Notes: generated by a model not told the origin, from the sequence alone. 21,660 nt of DNA from Roseovarius sp. (GCA_023260815.1 JALQUE010000036.1:1-21660); one strand, 5' to 3'; shown: positions 1 through 7,670, numbered from the stretch's first letter. Numbers and translations: made by a program.

Positions 1-90
1 TTGGAAGGCAAGGGTCTTACCATTACACAACGCCCGCTCATGCAAACAGACGGGTATTTCATGTGGCAAGAAGGGTCAAGAGCCACTGTA

Positions 91-116
91 GCGAAAGGCC
101 CGGATTGGGCCTTCGC
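91..116. repeat. Inverted repeat / hairpin, function unknown
   Basis: The arms GCGAAAGGCCC and GGGCCTTCGC pair over ten bases with one bulged A and a five-base loop. No T-run follows on either strand, so it is not a canonical intrinsic terminator. It could be a factor-dependent terminator of a gene left of the window. Confidence 0.35.
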
Positions 117-354
117 GCCGTGCGCCGCGAACGGCGGGAAAGATTCGAAGGCGGACGTGTGCGACCCTCGAACGTCCATAAAAAAACAAGCCAGTCCATG
201 CAAAACATCCAATGCGCTTCATAAGGAATGGCGGGTGCCCGCCCTGGTTGTGCCTGATGTCAGGTGACAGATCTTGGACCTGCGGAGCAAGCCACCTGGC
301 CTGCGCGCGGCTCATCCCCCCCATCCGTCGTCGCTTTCAAATTGGTCAAAAAAG

Positions 355-384
355 TTGACAGGTGGTTCAACCTCAAGCGATGAT
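355..384 (+). promoter_or_regulatory. Possible sigma-70 promoter for the dehydrogenase-cytochrome operon
   Basis: A perfect -35 hexamer TTGACA lies at 355-360. An 18-base spacer leads to GATGAT at 379-384, which matches the -10 consensus at four of six positions. A short inverted repeat (ATGAT / ATCAT) overlaps this -10 and could be an operator. The start codon at 452 would leave a leader of about 60 bases. The -10 and its spacing are weak, so this is only a candidate. Confidence 0.4.
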
Positions 385-451
385 TGCGCATCATGGGGCG
401 AACGACGCAAGATCGTTAAACGTCCTCATGAGTGTCATGGGAGGAAATGTG

Positions 452-1714
452 ATGCATCGGAAGCTGCTTTCGAGCCTTCTGCTCGGAACGATGTTGGTTG
501 GGCCGGCTATGGCCCAGGACAACATGGATAAACTTACAAACATGCAGAAAACAGACGCGACGTTCACGTTTGTTGATCAGAGCGGTGATCGGGCGGAGTC
601 GCTCAAGAAAATCGCGGAACAACTCAACTTGCCCGACGGATTCGAGGCAAGTCTCTATGCCGTCGTGCCGGACGCACGCTCAATGGCCATGGCGCCTCAG
701 GGCACGGTGCTTTTCGCAGGAACGCGTAAAGACAAGGTGTGGTCGATTGTCGACCGTGATCGTGACCGGGTTGCGGATCAGGTCAAGGACTTTGCTCCAT
801 CGATCACCTTCGATATCCCGAACGGCCCCTGCTTTTCACCCGATGGCTTTCTCTACATTGCCGAACGCAACCGGGTTCTCGTCTTCCCTGCGGCGGAATT
901 CTTTTTCGAGGGACCAGACCCGGCAGTCGGTGTTGTGGTTGCACAGGGTGAATTGGTCCCTGAAGCAGAAGAAAGCTTCAACCACACCGCACGCGTCTGT
1001 GACATCGGCCCTGACGGAAAACTCTACATTTCGCTTGGTCAGCCCTACAACGTGCAGCCAATCGAAAAGATCGAAATGTATGACGAGATCGGGATCGGTG
1101 GCATCGTCCGCATGAACACCGATGGATCGGACCGCGAGGTCTACACCCGAGGCGTGCGGAACTCGGTCGGCCAGGACTTCAACCCGGCGACGGGTGAGCT
1201 TTGGTGGACCGACAACCAAGTTGACGGCATGGGCGATGATATCCCTCCGGGAGAGTTGAACCGGCAGACTGCCGCAGGTCAGCATTTCGGCTTCCCATGG
1301 ACCAATTCTGGCGTCGAGATCGTCTCCGAAGCCGATTTCCCGCGCCCCGAAGGAGTTGAGTTCGTCGAGCCGCAGTTGCAGTTGACCGCACACGCGGCCG
1401 ACCTTGGCATGCGCTTCTATCACGACGACAGCTTCCCGGAGGAGTATCATGGCGGCATCTTCTGGGCGCAGCACGGCTCTTGGAACCGTACGACCCCGGT
1501 CGGCGCGCGCGTGATGTTCACGGCACTTGACCCTGAAACCGGCGATGCGATGGGCGCACAGGTATTTGCCGACGGTTGGCTCAATGAAGAGACAGGCGAA
1601 TATCGCGGCCGTCCGATGGATATCGAATTCTTGCCCGATGGCTCGATGCTGGTATCGGACGACTTCGCCGGTGCGATCTGGCGGATTGCCTACAATCCCA
1701 AGCCAGCCGAATGA
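452..1714 (+). CDS. PQQ-type glucose/sorbosone dehydrogenase family protein, secreted
   Basis: This is probably a periplasmic, PQQ-dependent sugar or aldose dehydrogenase of the soluble glucose dehydrogenase/L-sorbosone dehydrogenase family (six-bladed beta-propeller). The 420-residue product begins with a signal peptide ending AMA at residues 19-21. Family-typical segments are a first propeller strand after 'GFEASLYA' (63-70), 'NHTARVCDIGPDGKLYISLG' (177-196), 'GELWWTDN' (248-255) followed by 'GELN..TAAGQHFGFPW' (267-283), and a C-terminal 'GRPMDIEFLPDGSMLVSDD'. I chose the ATG at 452 because GGGAGGA lies six bases upstream and the signal peptide starts there; a GTG at 449 is adjacent and also possible. 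The stop overlaps the next start as ATGA, so it is translationally coupled to a diheme cytochrome, its likely electron acceptor. The true substrate is unknown. PQQ dependence is inferred from the family. Confidence 0.85.
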   Translation: MHRKLLSSLLLGTMLVGPAMAQDNMDKLTNMQKTDATFTFVDQSGDRAESLKKIAEQLNLPDGFEASLYAVVPDARSMAMAPQGTVLFAGTRKDKVWSIVDRDRDRVADQVKDFAPSITFDIPNGPCFSPDGFLYIAERNRVLVFPAAEFFFEGPDPAVGVVVAQGELVPEAEESFNHTARVCDIGPDGKLYISLGQPYNVQPIEKIEMYDEIGIGGIVRMNTDGSDREVYTRGVRNSVGQDFNPATGELWWTDNQVDGMGDDIPPGELNRQTAAGQHFGFPWTNSGVEIVSEADFPRPEGVEFVEPQLQLTAHAADLGMRFYHDDSFPEEYHGGIFWAQHGSWNRTTPVGARVMFTALDPETGDAMGAQVFADGWLNEETGEYRGRPMDIEFLPDGSMLVSDDFAGAIWRIAYNPKPAE

Positions 1715-2286
1715 GGCTCGCAGCAATCACCATCCTCGGCGGGCTTATGCTCGCCGGGGGTGCCCATTCCGATGAGCTGGGGGACCGGGATGCAGGCCGG
1801 AAACTGGCAAGCCAATGCAGCACCTGTCATGGTCGCGACGGCTATGCCCAGATTCCGATCGCGCCCCATATCGGTGGCGAACCAGCCGAGTATATCCGCA
1901 ATCAGCTAACCGCCTTCCGGGACGGCACACGCGAGCACGAGATGATGTCGATCGTCGCAAGAATGCTGAGCGATGAGCAAATCGCTGATCTCGCGGCCTG
2001 GTATTCGGGACACAAGGTTCAGGTCGAGTTGAAACAGGATCCGTCCGATGCCCCGGAACAGTGCGTGGCCTGTCACGGCGCCGATGGGTTGCATGTCTAC
2101 AAGGACGCGCCCAACCTCGCGGGTGAGGCGAACATCTATATCGACACCCAACTCAAGGCTTTTCGAAACGGCAAACGTGAGCATGAAATCATGACACCAA
2201 TTGCGCAAACGTTGAGCGATGAGGAAATCCGCGCAATCGCGGACTGGTATGCCGACATAGGTCTCACGATCGAGATGGTTGAATAG
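1711..2286 (+). CDS. Diheme cytochrome c (c4/c553-like), periplasmic
   Basis: The 191-residue product is an electron carrier with two tandem, mutually similar cytochrome c domains. Heme 1 binds at CSTCH (36-40) and heme 2 at CVACH (118-122). Each domain continues with a similar block ending in a Met-containing stretch ('REHEMMSIV', 'REHEIMTPI') and 'LSDE.I..(L/I)A.WY', so Met78 or Met79 and Met161 are candidate axial ligands. The N-terminus is a signal peptide ending near GGAHS, and export is expected because hemes are attached in the periplasm. The start overlaps the stop of the preceding dehydrogenase by four bases, so the two are one operon. This arrangement suggests that it takes electrons from the dehydrogenase and passes them to a terminal oxidase. 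Domain organisation resembles cytochrome c4; the exact subfamily is not certain. Confidence 0.9.
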   Translation: MRLAAITILGGLMLAGGAHSDELGDRDAGRKLASQCSTCHGRDGYAQIPIAPHIGGEPAEYIRNQLTAFRDGTREHEMMSIVARMLSDEQIADLAAWYSGHKVQVELKQDPSDAPEQCVACHGADGLHVYKDAPNLAGEANIYIDTQLKAFRNGKREHEIMTPIAQTLSDEEIRAIADWYADIGLTIEMVE

Positions 2287-2300
2287 CCAAAGAACGTAAC

Positions 2301-2325
2301 GGCTTGCCGGTACAGCCGGCAAGCC
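2301..2325 (+). terminator. Hairpin downstream of the cytochrome gene, likely terminator
   Basis: A perfect ten-base-pair stem (GGCTTGCCGG / CCGGCAAGCC) with a five-base loop starts 14 bases after the cytochrome stop codon. It lacks a T-run, so it may act as a weak or factor-dependent terminator or as a 3'-end stabiliser for the dehydrogenase-cytochrome mRNA. Confidence 0.5.
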
Positions 2326-2395
2326 ACGATTCTGCCCATTGCCACGAAAAATCTCCTACCCGCTATGATGGCCCACAGCCACGACAGACCACGGC

Positions 2396-2424
2396 GGGGA
2401 TACGCCCGGATGGGCGTGATCCCC
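2396..2424. repeat. Twelve-base-pair hairpin in gene-free DNA
   Basis: GGGGAT-ACGCCC and GGGCGT-G-ATCCCC pair around a GGAT loop, with one bulged G. No T-run follows on either strand. It lies just beyond the minus-strand terminator at 2433-2463 and within the 373-base gene-free stretch 2287-2659, which contains four separate hairpins and no credible reading frame. Confidence 0.4.
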
Positions 2425-2432
2425 CTCTGGAC

Positions 2433-2463
2433 AAAAAAAAGGGCCGGCTCGAACAAGCCGGCC
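2433..2463 (-). terminator. Intrinsic terminator, minus strand
   Basis: Read on the minus strand, GGCCGGC (2463-2457) pairs with GCCGGCC (2448-2442) around a short loop. A short C-rich step leads into eight consecutive T at 2440-2433. This is a classic rho-independent terminator. It can end either the glutathione S-transferase transcript, whose stop codon is about 200 bases upstream, or a separate small RNA. Confidence 0.75.
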
Positions 2464-2507
2464 AGTCTAACAGGGAGGTAGGAGGCATAGGCCCCCTAAC
2501 CCTCTGT
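2433..2507 (-). ncRNA. Candidate small RNA: long hairpin plus terminator
   Basis: On the minus strand a 17-position stem (2507-2491 with 2486-2470) closes on a four-base CTAT loop. It has fifteen pairs, two mismatches and two G-U wobbles. Six bases after it comes the intrinsic terminator. The wobbles pair only in the minus-strand RNA, which supports transcription in that direction. The 3' arm contains CCTCC and CCTCCC, complementary to ribosome binding sites, although both lie in the stem. A TATACA at 2510-2505 could be a -10 but has no convincing -35. It could equally be a 3'-UTR piece of the transferase mRNA. I do not match it to any named RNA family. Confidence 0.4.
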
Positions 2508-2659
2508 ATAGCACATTTGCCGTTCAACGTGTGTGCCCGGCTGAAAATCCCTGACAACATGTGCCCTTGCTGCATCACGCCGCCTTTTCGCGGGGAAGTG
2601 AATTTTGCCGTCCGAACGCCAGTGACGCGGCAAAGACCCCCTGAAACCGGCACGGCGCC

Positions 2660-3295
2660 TTACCCAAGATCCGGTTCTGTCGATTTGAATGCGGCGACAT
2701 CCTGCATCGCGTGCCACCACTCCGAAACACCTGAAACGCCTGTCAACGTCTCGGCATCCGGCGTCAGGGAGACATAGAACATGATCGGCGCAAGAAAGTA
2801 ATCGGCCAATGTCGGCTGATCGCCCGCAAGCCATTTGGCAGCGCCCTTGTTGGCCATCAGCAGCGACAGCAATGTCTTTGACCGCTCAAGACAGTCCGCG
2901 CGCACATCCTCGTTCTGACCACCGATGAAATCGGGAAACAGATGATACCCCGCAACCCCGACAAGGGCGCCATAGCCATACGAATTGATCAGGCTGATCG
3001 CTTCATTCATCACCGCGCGCTGCCGGGGATCGGCCGGGATCAAGGCCGGCTCGGGGCGGGTATCCTCGATGTACCGGCACATCGCATCGGTTTCACGAAT
3101 CCTTATGCCGTCGATATCCAGCACGGGCACCTTGCCGAAGGGATGACGGGCCAGATGTTCGGGCTTGTGCGGCTCGCCCTCCAATACATTGATCTGATCC
3201 TGCTGGTACTCCATGCCCTTGTCGGCCAGAACCATCTTGACCGTGCGCACGTAAGTCGATCCATCGAAACCGTATAGCCTTGTCTCGTCTGCCAT
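2660..3295 (-). CDS. Glutathione S-transferase family protein
   Basis: The 211-residue cytosolic protein has the two-domain glutathione S-transferase layout, which normally conjugates glutathione to electrophiles or reduces peroxides. The thioredoxin-like N-terminal domain shows an early Ser/Thr ('DGSTYVR', 11-17) where the catalytic residue is expected, 'GKVPVL' (54-59) with the cis-proline, and 'ETDAMCRYI' (68-76) for the glutathione gamma-glutamyl contact. The C-terminal helical domain has 'QPTLADYFLAPI', the usual N-capping/hydrophobic staple region. I chose the ATG at 3295 because AGGAGG lies about five bases upstream; the frame stays open further upstream but without support. It diverges from the quinone oxidoreductase across a 131-base intergenic region, which would suit joint control of an oxidative or electrophile response. 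The substrate is unknown. Confidence 0.88.
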   Translation of the reverse strand: MADETRLYGFDGSTYVRTVKMVLADKGMEYQQDQINVLEGEPHKPEHLARHPFGKVPVLDIDGIRIRETDAMCRYIEDTRPEPALIPADPRQRAVMNEAISLINSYGYGALVGVAGYHLFPDFIGGQNEDVRADCLERSKTLLSLLMANKGAAKWLAGDQPTLADYFLAPIMFYVSLTPDAETLTGVSGVSEWWHAMQDVAAFKSTEPDLG

Positions 3296-3426
3296 GATGT
3301 CCTCCTGTGACTTTGCCGTGTGCCGATTGCGTTCAACACATTGCCATTCGCGACATAGTACACTTAACTCCCGCGTGAATGGCGGGTTGACCGCCGCCAC
3401 CTCACCACAATGAAGAGAGAACACAC

Positions 3427-4401
3427 ATGTCGCGCAGCATTATCATCGAACAGGCCGGCGGGCCGGAAAACCTGAAACTCGTCGAAACCGAGGTCGGCGC
3501 CCCCGGCCCCGGTGAAATCCGGATCGCGCACAAGGCTTGCGGGCTGAACTTTATCGACGTTTATCAGCGTACCGGTCTCTATCCGCTGGCCCTGCCGCAT
3601 GCGCTCGGCATGGAAGCCGCCGGCGTCGTCGAAGCTGTGGGCGAGGGCGTTACCCATCTCAAGCCAGGCGATCGCGCCGCCTATGCCGCAACACCGCCCG
3701 GCGCCTATTGCGATGCCCGTGTGATGCCCGCCGCACAGGTCTGCCCCCTGCCCGATGCGATCTCGTTCGAAGATGCCGCCTCGATCATGCTGCAGGGCAT
3801 GACCGTGGAATACCTCTTTCACCGTGTCTGGCCTCTGAAGGCCGGTGACAAGGTGCTGTTCCACGCCGCCGCAGGTGGCGTCGGCCTGCTGGCCTGCCAA
3901 TGGGCGCGGTCGGAAGGGATCGAACTCATCGGCACTGCCGGCACAGACGAGAAATGCCAACTGGCCATTGAGAACGGCGCCACCTCCTGCATCAATTACC
4001 GCGATCAGGATTTCGTGTCCAAGGTCAAGGAGTTGACCGATGGCAAAGGGGTCGATGTGGTGATGGACGGCGTCGGCAAGGACACGTTCACGCCGTCGCT
4101 TGATTGCCTCAAGCCGCTTGGTATGATGATGTCGTTCGGCAATGCCTCTGGCCCGGTGGAACCCGTCAGCCTGCTGACCCTTGCCGCCAAGGGATCGCTC
4201 AAGCTGACCCGCACCACCCTGTTCACCTTCCTTGCCGACCACGCGCGGTGTCAGGACATGGCCCGCCACCTGTTCTCGAAGGTCGAAAGCGGCGCGATCA
4301 AGGTCAATATCGGCCAGACATTCCCGCTGGAGCAGATCTCGGACGCGCACCGCGCATTGGAAGGACGCCAGACAACCGGCTCGACGATCATTACGCTTTG
4401 A
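3427..4401 (+). CDS. qorA: NADPH:quinone oxidoreductase, zinc-free MDR family
   Basis: The 324-residue product belongs to the medium-chain dehydrogenase/reductase superfamily, quinone oxidoreductase branch. It would reduce quinones or reactive enones with NADPH in the cytosol. The GroES-like N-terminal half carries 'GLNFIDVYQRTGLYP' (39-53) and 'GMEAAGVVEAVGEGV' (61-75). The Rossmann half has the nucleotide-binding 'AAAGGVG' (147-153) followed by 'LLACQWA'. The cysteine and histidine ligands of zinc alcohol dehydrogenases are absent, as expected for quinone reductases. The length is typical of the family. The start at 3427 follows a GAAGAGAG purine tract. It is divergent from the transferase gene and is followed by a cysteine synthase after 120 bases. 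Confidence 0.88.
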   Translation: MSRSIIIEQAGGPENLKLVETEVGAPGPGEIRIAHKACGLNFIDVYQRTGLYPLALPHALGMEAAGVVEAVGEGVTHLKPGDRAAYAATPPGAYCDARVMPAAQVCPLPDAISFEDAASIMLQGMTVEYLFHRVWPLKAGDKVLFHAAAGGVGLLACQWARSEGIELIGTAGTDEKCQLAIENGATSCINYRDQDFVSKVKELTDGKGVDVVMDGVGKDTFTPSLDCLKPLGMMMSFGNASGPVEPVSLLTLAAKGSLKLTRTTLFTFLADHARCQDMARHLFSKVESGAIKVNIGQTFPLEQISDAHRALEGRQTTGSTIITL

Positions 4402-4432
4402 CAGGGCGCGCCGCGGTGTGATCCGTGTTAAG

Positions 4433-4463
4433 CTGCCGGTGCGCATGTGACGCGGACCGGCAG
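4433..4463 (+). terminator. Hairpin between quinone oxidoreductase and cysteine synthase
   Basis: CTGCCGGT and ACCGGCAG form a perfect eight-base-pair stem around a 15-base loop, 32 bases after the oxidoreductase stop. Only a short mixed T-containing stretch follows, so termination would be weak. It may also shape the leader of the cysteine synthase mRNA. Confidence 0.35.
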
Positions 4464-4521
4464 TATCGCTTTGCGGCACACCCTGCCAAGATCACATGTT
4501 TCTGAAGGGGAGATACACATC

Positions 4522-5598
4522 ATGACGATCAGACGCACCGAAGGACGGGGCCAGCGCTATGACAGCATTCTGGATACGGTGGGCAACACGCCGGTGATCC
4601 GGATCAACCGCATCGCGCCGAAAAACGTCACCGTCTACGTCAAGTTCGAAGCCTTCAATCCAGCAGGCTCCGTCAAGGACCGGCTGGCCCTGAACATCAT
4701 CGAGGCCGCTGAGGCCGATGGCCGCCTGAAACCCGGTCAGACCGTGGTCGAGGCGACCTCGGGCAATACCGGCATCGGCCTTGCGATGGTCTGCGCCGCC
4801 AAGGGGTATCCGCTGGTGGTCACCATGGCCGAAAGCTTTTCGGTCGAACGCCGCAAGCTGATGCGGTTTCTGGGCGCCAAGGTCGTTCTGACACCCAAGG
4901 CGCTGAAGGGCTTCGGCATGTATTCCAAGGCCAAGGAACTGGCCGAGGAAAACGGCTGGTTCCTCGCCAGCCAGTTCGAATCTTCCGACAACGCCGACAT
5001 CCACGAAGCCACCACCGCCCGCGAGATCGTCAACGATTTTCAGGGTGCGCGCCTCGATTACTGGATCACCGGCTATGGCACCGGCGGGACCGTATCGGGC
5101 GTGTCGCGCGTTCTCAGAAAAGAACGCCCCGAGACCAAGATCATCCTCAGCGAACCCGCCAACGCCGCGCTGATCGCCTCGGGGTATGTCAACACGCGCA
5201 ACGCCGCGCATCAGCCCACCGAAAGCCACCCCTCGTTCGAGCCGCACCCGATTCAAGGCTGGACGCCGGATTTCATCCCCTACGTCCTGCAAGAAGCGAT
5301 CGACAAGCAGAATTACGACGCGCTTGTCCCGGTCGCCGGCGCCGACGGCATCGCATGGTCCAAACGCCTTGCCGCCGAAGAAGGCATCTTTACCGGCATT
5401 TCGGGCGGTTCGACCTTCGCTGTGGCGATGGATCTGGCCAAGACCGCGCCAGACGGGTCTGTGATGCTGGTCATGCTGCCCGACACCGGCGAGAGGTATT
5501 TGTCGACGCCCCTTTTCGACGGGGTCATCGAAGACATGTCCGACGAGGAATGGGAGATTTCGCACTCGACCCCGACAGCCCAGATGACGACAGGCTGA
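4522..5598 (+). CDS. cysK: PLP-dependent cysteine synthase family protein
   Basis: The enzyme belongs to the O-acetylserine (thiol)-lyase family, which makes cysteine from O-acetylserine and sulfide using pyridoxal phosphate. The product has 358 residues. The PLP lysine is K52 in 'NPAGSVKDR' (46-54). The substrate loop is 'SGNTG' (80-84), the PLP-phosphate loop 'GTGGTVSG' (186-193), and 'GISGGS' (292-297) and 'PDTGERYLST' follow. It is about 40 residues longer than typical CysK (roughly 310-325). Part of the excess is an insert around residues 217-242, before 'PIQGWTPDFIP', and part is a longer C-terminus. I chose the ATG at 4522 because GAAGGGGAG lies ten bases upstream. The symbol reflects the general family; CysM-like or another beta-replacement activity is possible. 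Confidence 0.82.
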   Translation: MTIRRTEGRGQRYDSILDTVGNTPVIRINRIAPKNVTVYVKFEAFNPAGSVKDRLALNIIEAAEADGRLKPGQTVVEATSGNTGIGLAMVCAAKGYPLVVTMAESFSVERRKLMRFLGAKVVLTPKALKGFGMYSKAKELAEENGWFLASQFESSDNADIHEATTAREIVNDFQGARLDYWITGYGTGGTVSGVSRVLRKERPETKIILSEPANAALIASGYVNTRNAAHQPTESHPSFEPHPIQGWTPDFIPYVLQEAIDKQNYDALVPVAGADGIAWSKRLAAEEGIFTGISGGSTFAVAMDLAKTAPDGSVMLVMLPDTGERYLSTPLFDGVIEDMSDEEWEISHSTPTAQMTTG

Positions 5599-5653
5599 CC
5601 CTTATTCCGGCTTGGGCCTCGCTCTTGGGCGGGAAGTGGTCTAGGATTCGGGA

Positions 5654-6448
5654 ATGGGTCATGCGGCTGACATCGTTGTTTTTTCCGATCTCGATGGAAC
5701 ATTGCTGGATCATCAGGATTATTCCTGGGGTCCGGCCCTGCCCGCGCTGAACCTGCTGCGCGATCTGGGTGCGGGCCTTGTGCTGGCCACCAGCAAGACC
5801 GCCGCCGAGGTATGCGGCCTTCGCGACGCCATCGGGTTTCCCGATTGGCCCGCCATTGTCGAAAATGGCGGCGGAGTGCTGGCCGGTGGGCTGGCCAACA
5901 GTCCCGATGCAGGCACATACGCTCAGATCCGCGCGATCCTTGCCGATCTGCCCACTGGCTTTCGCGGCTTCGGGGACATGACACCAGACGACATCTCCCA
6001 CCTGACCGGCCTGCCGCCCGCGCAAGCCGCTTTCGCGCGTGACAGGCGTTTCAGCGAACCGGGCCTTTGGACCGGCAGCAACCGGGATTTGCAGACCTTC
6101 CTGCAGGCCGCATCCAAGGCCGGGCTGACCGCCCGTCACGGTGGCCGTTTCCTGACCCTGTCCATGGGCGGCACCAAGGCCGACCGGATGGACCAGATTA
6201 TAGCCGCCTGCAAACCCGCCCATACCATCGCGCTTGGCGACGCCCCCAATGACCTCGAAATGCTGCAAAAAGCTGATTTCGGGGTCATCGTGAACAACCC
6301 CGCCGCCCCTGCAATCCCGCCTCTTCCGGGCGAAGCGCGCGGGCAGATAAGGCGGACGGACAAGCAAGGCCCCGAAGGCTGGGCGCAGGCCGTCATGGCG
6401 CTGCTCACCGAGTTGGGCAAGATCGGAGAGCGCAAAGCACATGGCTGA
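5654..6448 (+). CDS. Glucosyl/mannosyl-3-phosphoglycerate phosphatase (HAD-IIB)
   Basis: This 264-residue HAD phosphatase would remove phosphate from glucosyl-3-phosphoglycerate (or the mannosyl analogue), giving the compatible solute glucosylglycerate. HAD motif I is 'DLDGT' (12-16) with nucleophile D12 and acid/base D14. 'ATSKT' (45-49) fits motif II, 'VENGG' (69-73) is typical of the mannosyl-3-phosphoglycerate phosphatase family, K175 in 'GGTKADR' is the motif III lysine and 'GDAPND' (195-200) is motif IV. The ATG at 5654 has AGGA seven bases upstream. Its end overlaps the start of the synthase by eight bases, so the two are translationally coupled with the phosphatase first. The glucosyl assignment rests on the neighbouring GT81 synthase, since enzymes of this family often accept both sugars. 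Confidence 0.85.
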   Translation: MGHAADIVVFSDLDGTLLDHQDYSWGPALPALNLLRDLGAGLVLATSKTAAEVCGLRDAIGFPDWPAIVENGGGVLAGGLANSPDAGTYAQIRAILADLPTGFRGFGDMTPDDISHLTGLPPAQAAFARDRRFSEPGLWTGSNRDLQTFLQAASKAGLTARHGGRFLTLSMGGTKADRMDQIIAACKPAHTIALGDAPNDLEMLQKADFGVIVNNPAAPAIPPLPGEARGQIRRTDKQGPEGWAQAVMALLTELGKIGERKAHG

Positions 6449-7661
6449 TTTTCACCAGAATGGCAGCATCACGACACTGCACAACCTTCGCACCCGCACC
6501 TTGGACGATCTGACCTATGAACTGACCGCCTGCGCGGAAACCCGCAAGATATCTCTTATCCTGCCCTGCCTCTATTCAGAACTGGAAGGCACCGCGCTGC
6601 CGGCGATCCTCGATGAATTATGCACGGTGCCCTATCTGCACCGCATCATCATCGGGCTGGACAAGGCGGACGAGGCGCAATTTCGCCATGCGCAGGAGTT
6701 TTTCAGCCGCCTGCCGCAAAAACACATGGTGATCTGGAATGACAGCCCGCGAATGCTGGCCCTCGGCCAGCGTCTCGATGCGCTTGGCCTTGCCCCGCAA
6801 GAGGCGGGCAAGGGCAAGAACGTCTGGGGCTGCATGGGCTATTTGATCGCCTGCGCCGACAGCGCGATCATGGCGATACATGATTGCGATATCCTGACCT
6901 ATAACCGCGAAATGCTGGCGCGGCTGGTCTATCCGGTGGCGCAACCGGCCTTTCCCTACCAGATGGCCAAGGGCTTCTATCCCCGCATCGACGGGCAGAA
7001 ACTGAATGGCCGGGTCACCCGGCTTCTGGTCAGCCCGCTTCTGATCGCGCTCAAGAAGGTGGTGGGCGACCGCGATTACCTCGATTACCTGCGCAGCTTT
7101 CGCTATCCGCTATCGGGCGAATTCGCGATGCGCACCTCGACCTTGCCCGACTTGCGCATTCCCTCGGATTGGGGGCTGGAAATCGGCGTGCTCTCCGAGG
7201 CATGGCGCAACCTTGCGCCGCAATCGGTCTGTCAGGTCGATATATCCGACGCCTATGACCACAAGCATCAGGAGTTGTCGCCCGAAGACGCCAATCGCGG
7301 CCTCAGCCGGATGTCCACGGATATCTGCAAGGCGATCTTTCGCAAACTGGCCTCGGACGGGACGGTGTTCACGCCCAACCTCTTCCGCACGCTCAAGGCG
7401 ACGTATTACCGTCAGGCGCTCGACCTGCTGGAGTGCTATTACAACGACGCCAAGATGAACGGCCTGTCCCTCGACCGTCACAAGGAAGAGAAATCGGTCG
7501 AGCTTTTTGCCGAGAACATCATCCGCGCGGGGCAAATCTTTCTGGAAAACCCCAATGAAAGCCCCTTCATCCCGACATGGAACAGGGTGCATTCCGCCGA
7601 TCCCGATTTTCTGTCAGACCTGCTGCGCGCCGCCGCCGACGATGCGCAGGACTACCGATGA
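6441..7661 (+). CDS. gpgS: Glucosyl-3-phosphoglycerate synthase (GT81 family)
   Basis: The 406-residue cytosolic glycosyltransferase probably moves glucose from an NDP-glucose to 3-phosphoglycerate. The N-terminal GT-A fold begins with 'ISLILPCLYSELEG' (37-50). 'GKGKNVW' (123-129) lies in the donor region, and the metal-binding DxD is 'HDCD' (147-150). Later blocks 'GRVTRLLVSPL', 'SFRYPLSGEFAM', 'DWGLEIGVL' and 'YDHKHQELS' are characteristic of the bacterial/archaeal glucosyl-3-phosphoglycerate synthases and differ from the GT55 mannosyl enzymes. The start overlaps the phosphatase stop. GGAGAG lies about ten bases upstream. It converges on the phosphorylase gene with only nine bases between stop codons. 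Donor preference (GDP- or UDP-glucose) cannot be read from the sequence. Confidence 0.85.
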   Translation: MADFHQNGSITTLHNLRTRTLDDLTYELTACAETRKISLILPCLYSELEGTALPAILDELCTVPYLHRIIIGLDKADEAQFRHAQEFFSRLPQKHMVIWNDSPRMLALGQRLDALGLAPQEAGKGKNVWGCMGYLIACADSAIMAIHDCDILTYNREMLARLVYPVAQPAFPYQMAKGFYPRIDGQKLNGRVTRLLVSPLLIALKKVVGDRDYLDYLRSFRYPLSGEFAMRTSTLPDLRIPSDWGLEIGVLSEAWRNLAPQSVCQVDISDAYDHKHQELSPEDANRGLSRMSTDICKAIFRKLASDGTVFTPNLFRTLKATYYRQALDLLECYYNDAKMNGLSLDRHKEEKSVELFAENIIRAGQIFLENPNESPFIPTWNRVHSADPDFLSDLLRAAADDAQDYR

Positions 7662-7670
7662 ACGCGTGGC

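Larger units (their letters stand above)
1..451. other. Gene-free leader region upstream of the dehydrogenase operon
   Basis: No open reading frame here has a recognisable domain together with a ribosome binding site. The short frames on both strands begin at weak codons and look like chance. The stretch holds a bulged hairpin near 91-116, an A-rich tract near 180-187 and a possible sigma-70 promoter near 355-384, listed separately. The gene to the left of the window is not visible, so part of this region could be its trailing or leader sequence. Confidence 0.5.

Noticed and set aside
1..267. Small 88-residue frame at the left edge
   Set aside because: It starts at TTG with no ribosome binding site visible, has no recognisable domain, and the hairpin at 91-116 suggests non-coding sequence.
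836..1726. 296-residue minus-strand open frame
   Set aside because: It is antisense to the PQQ-type dehydrogenase.
2433..2507. 6S RNA, SRP RNA, tmRNA or RNase P RNA
   Set aside because: None of their conserved sequence cores is present and the element is too short.
3364..4479. 371-residue minus-strand open frame
   Set aside because: It is antisense to the quinone oxidoreductase, which has clear family motifs; high GC keeps the complementary frame open.
4492..5565. 357-residue minus-strand open frame
   Set aside because: It is antisense to the cysteine synthase and lacks any domain.
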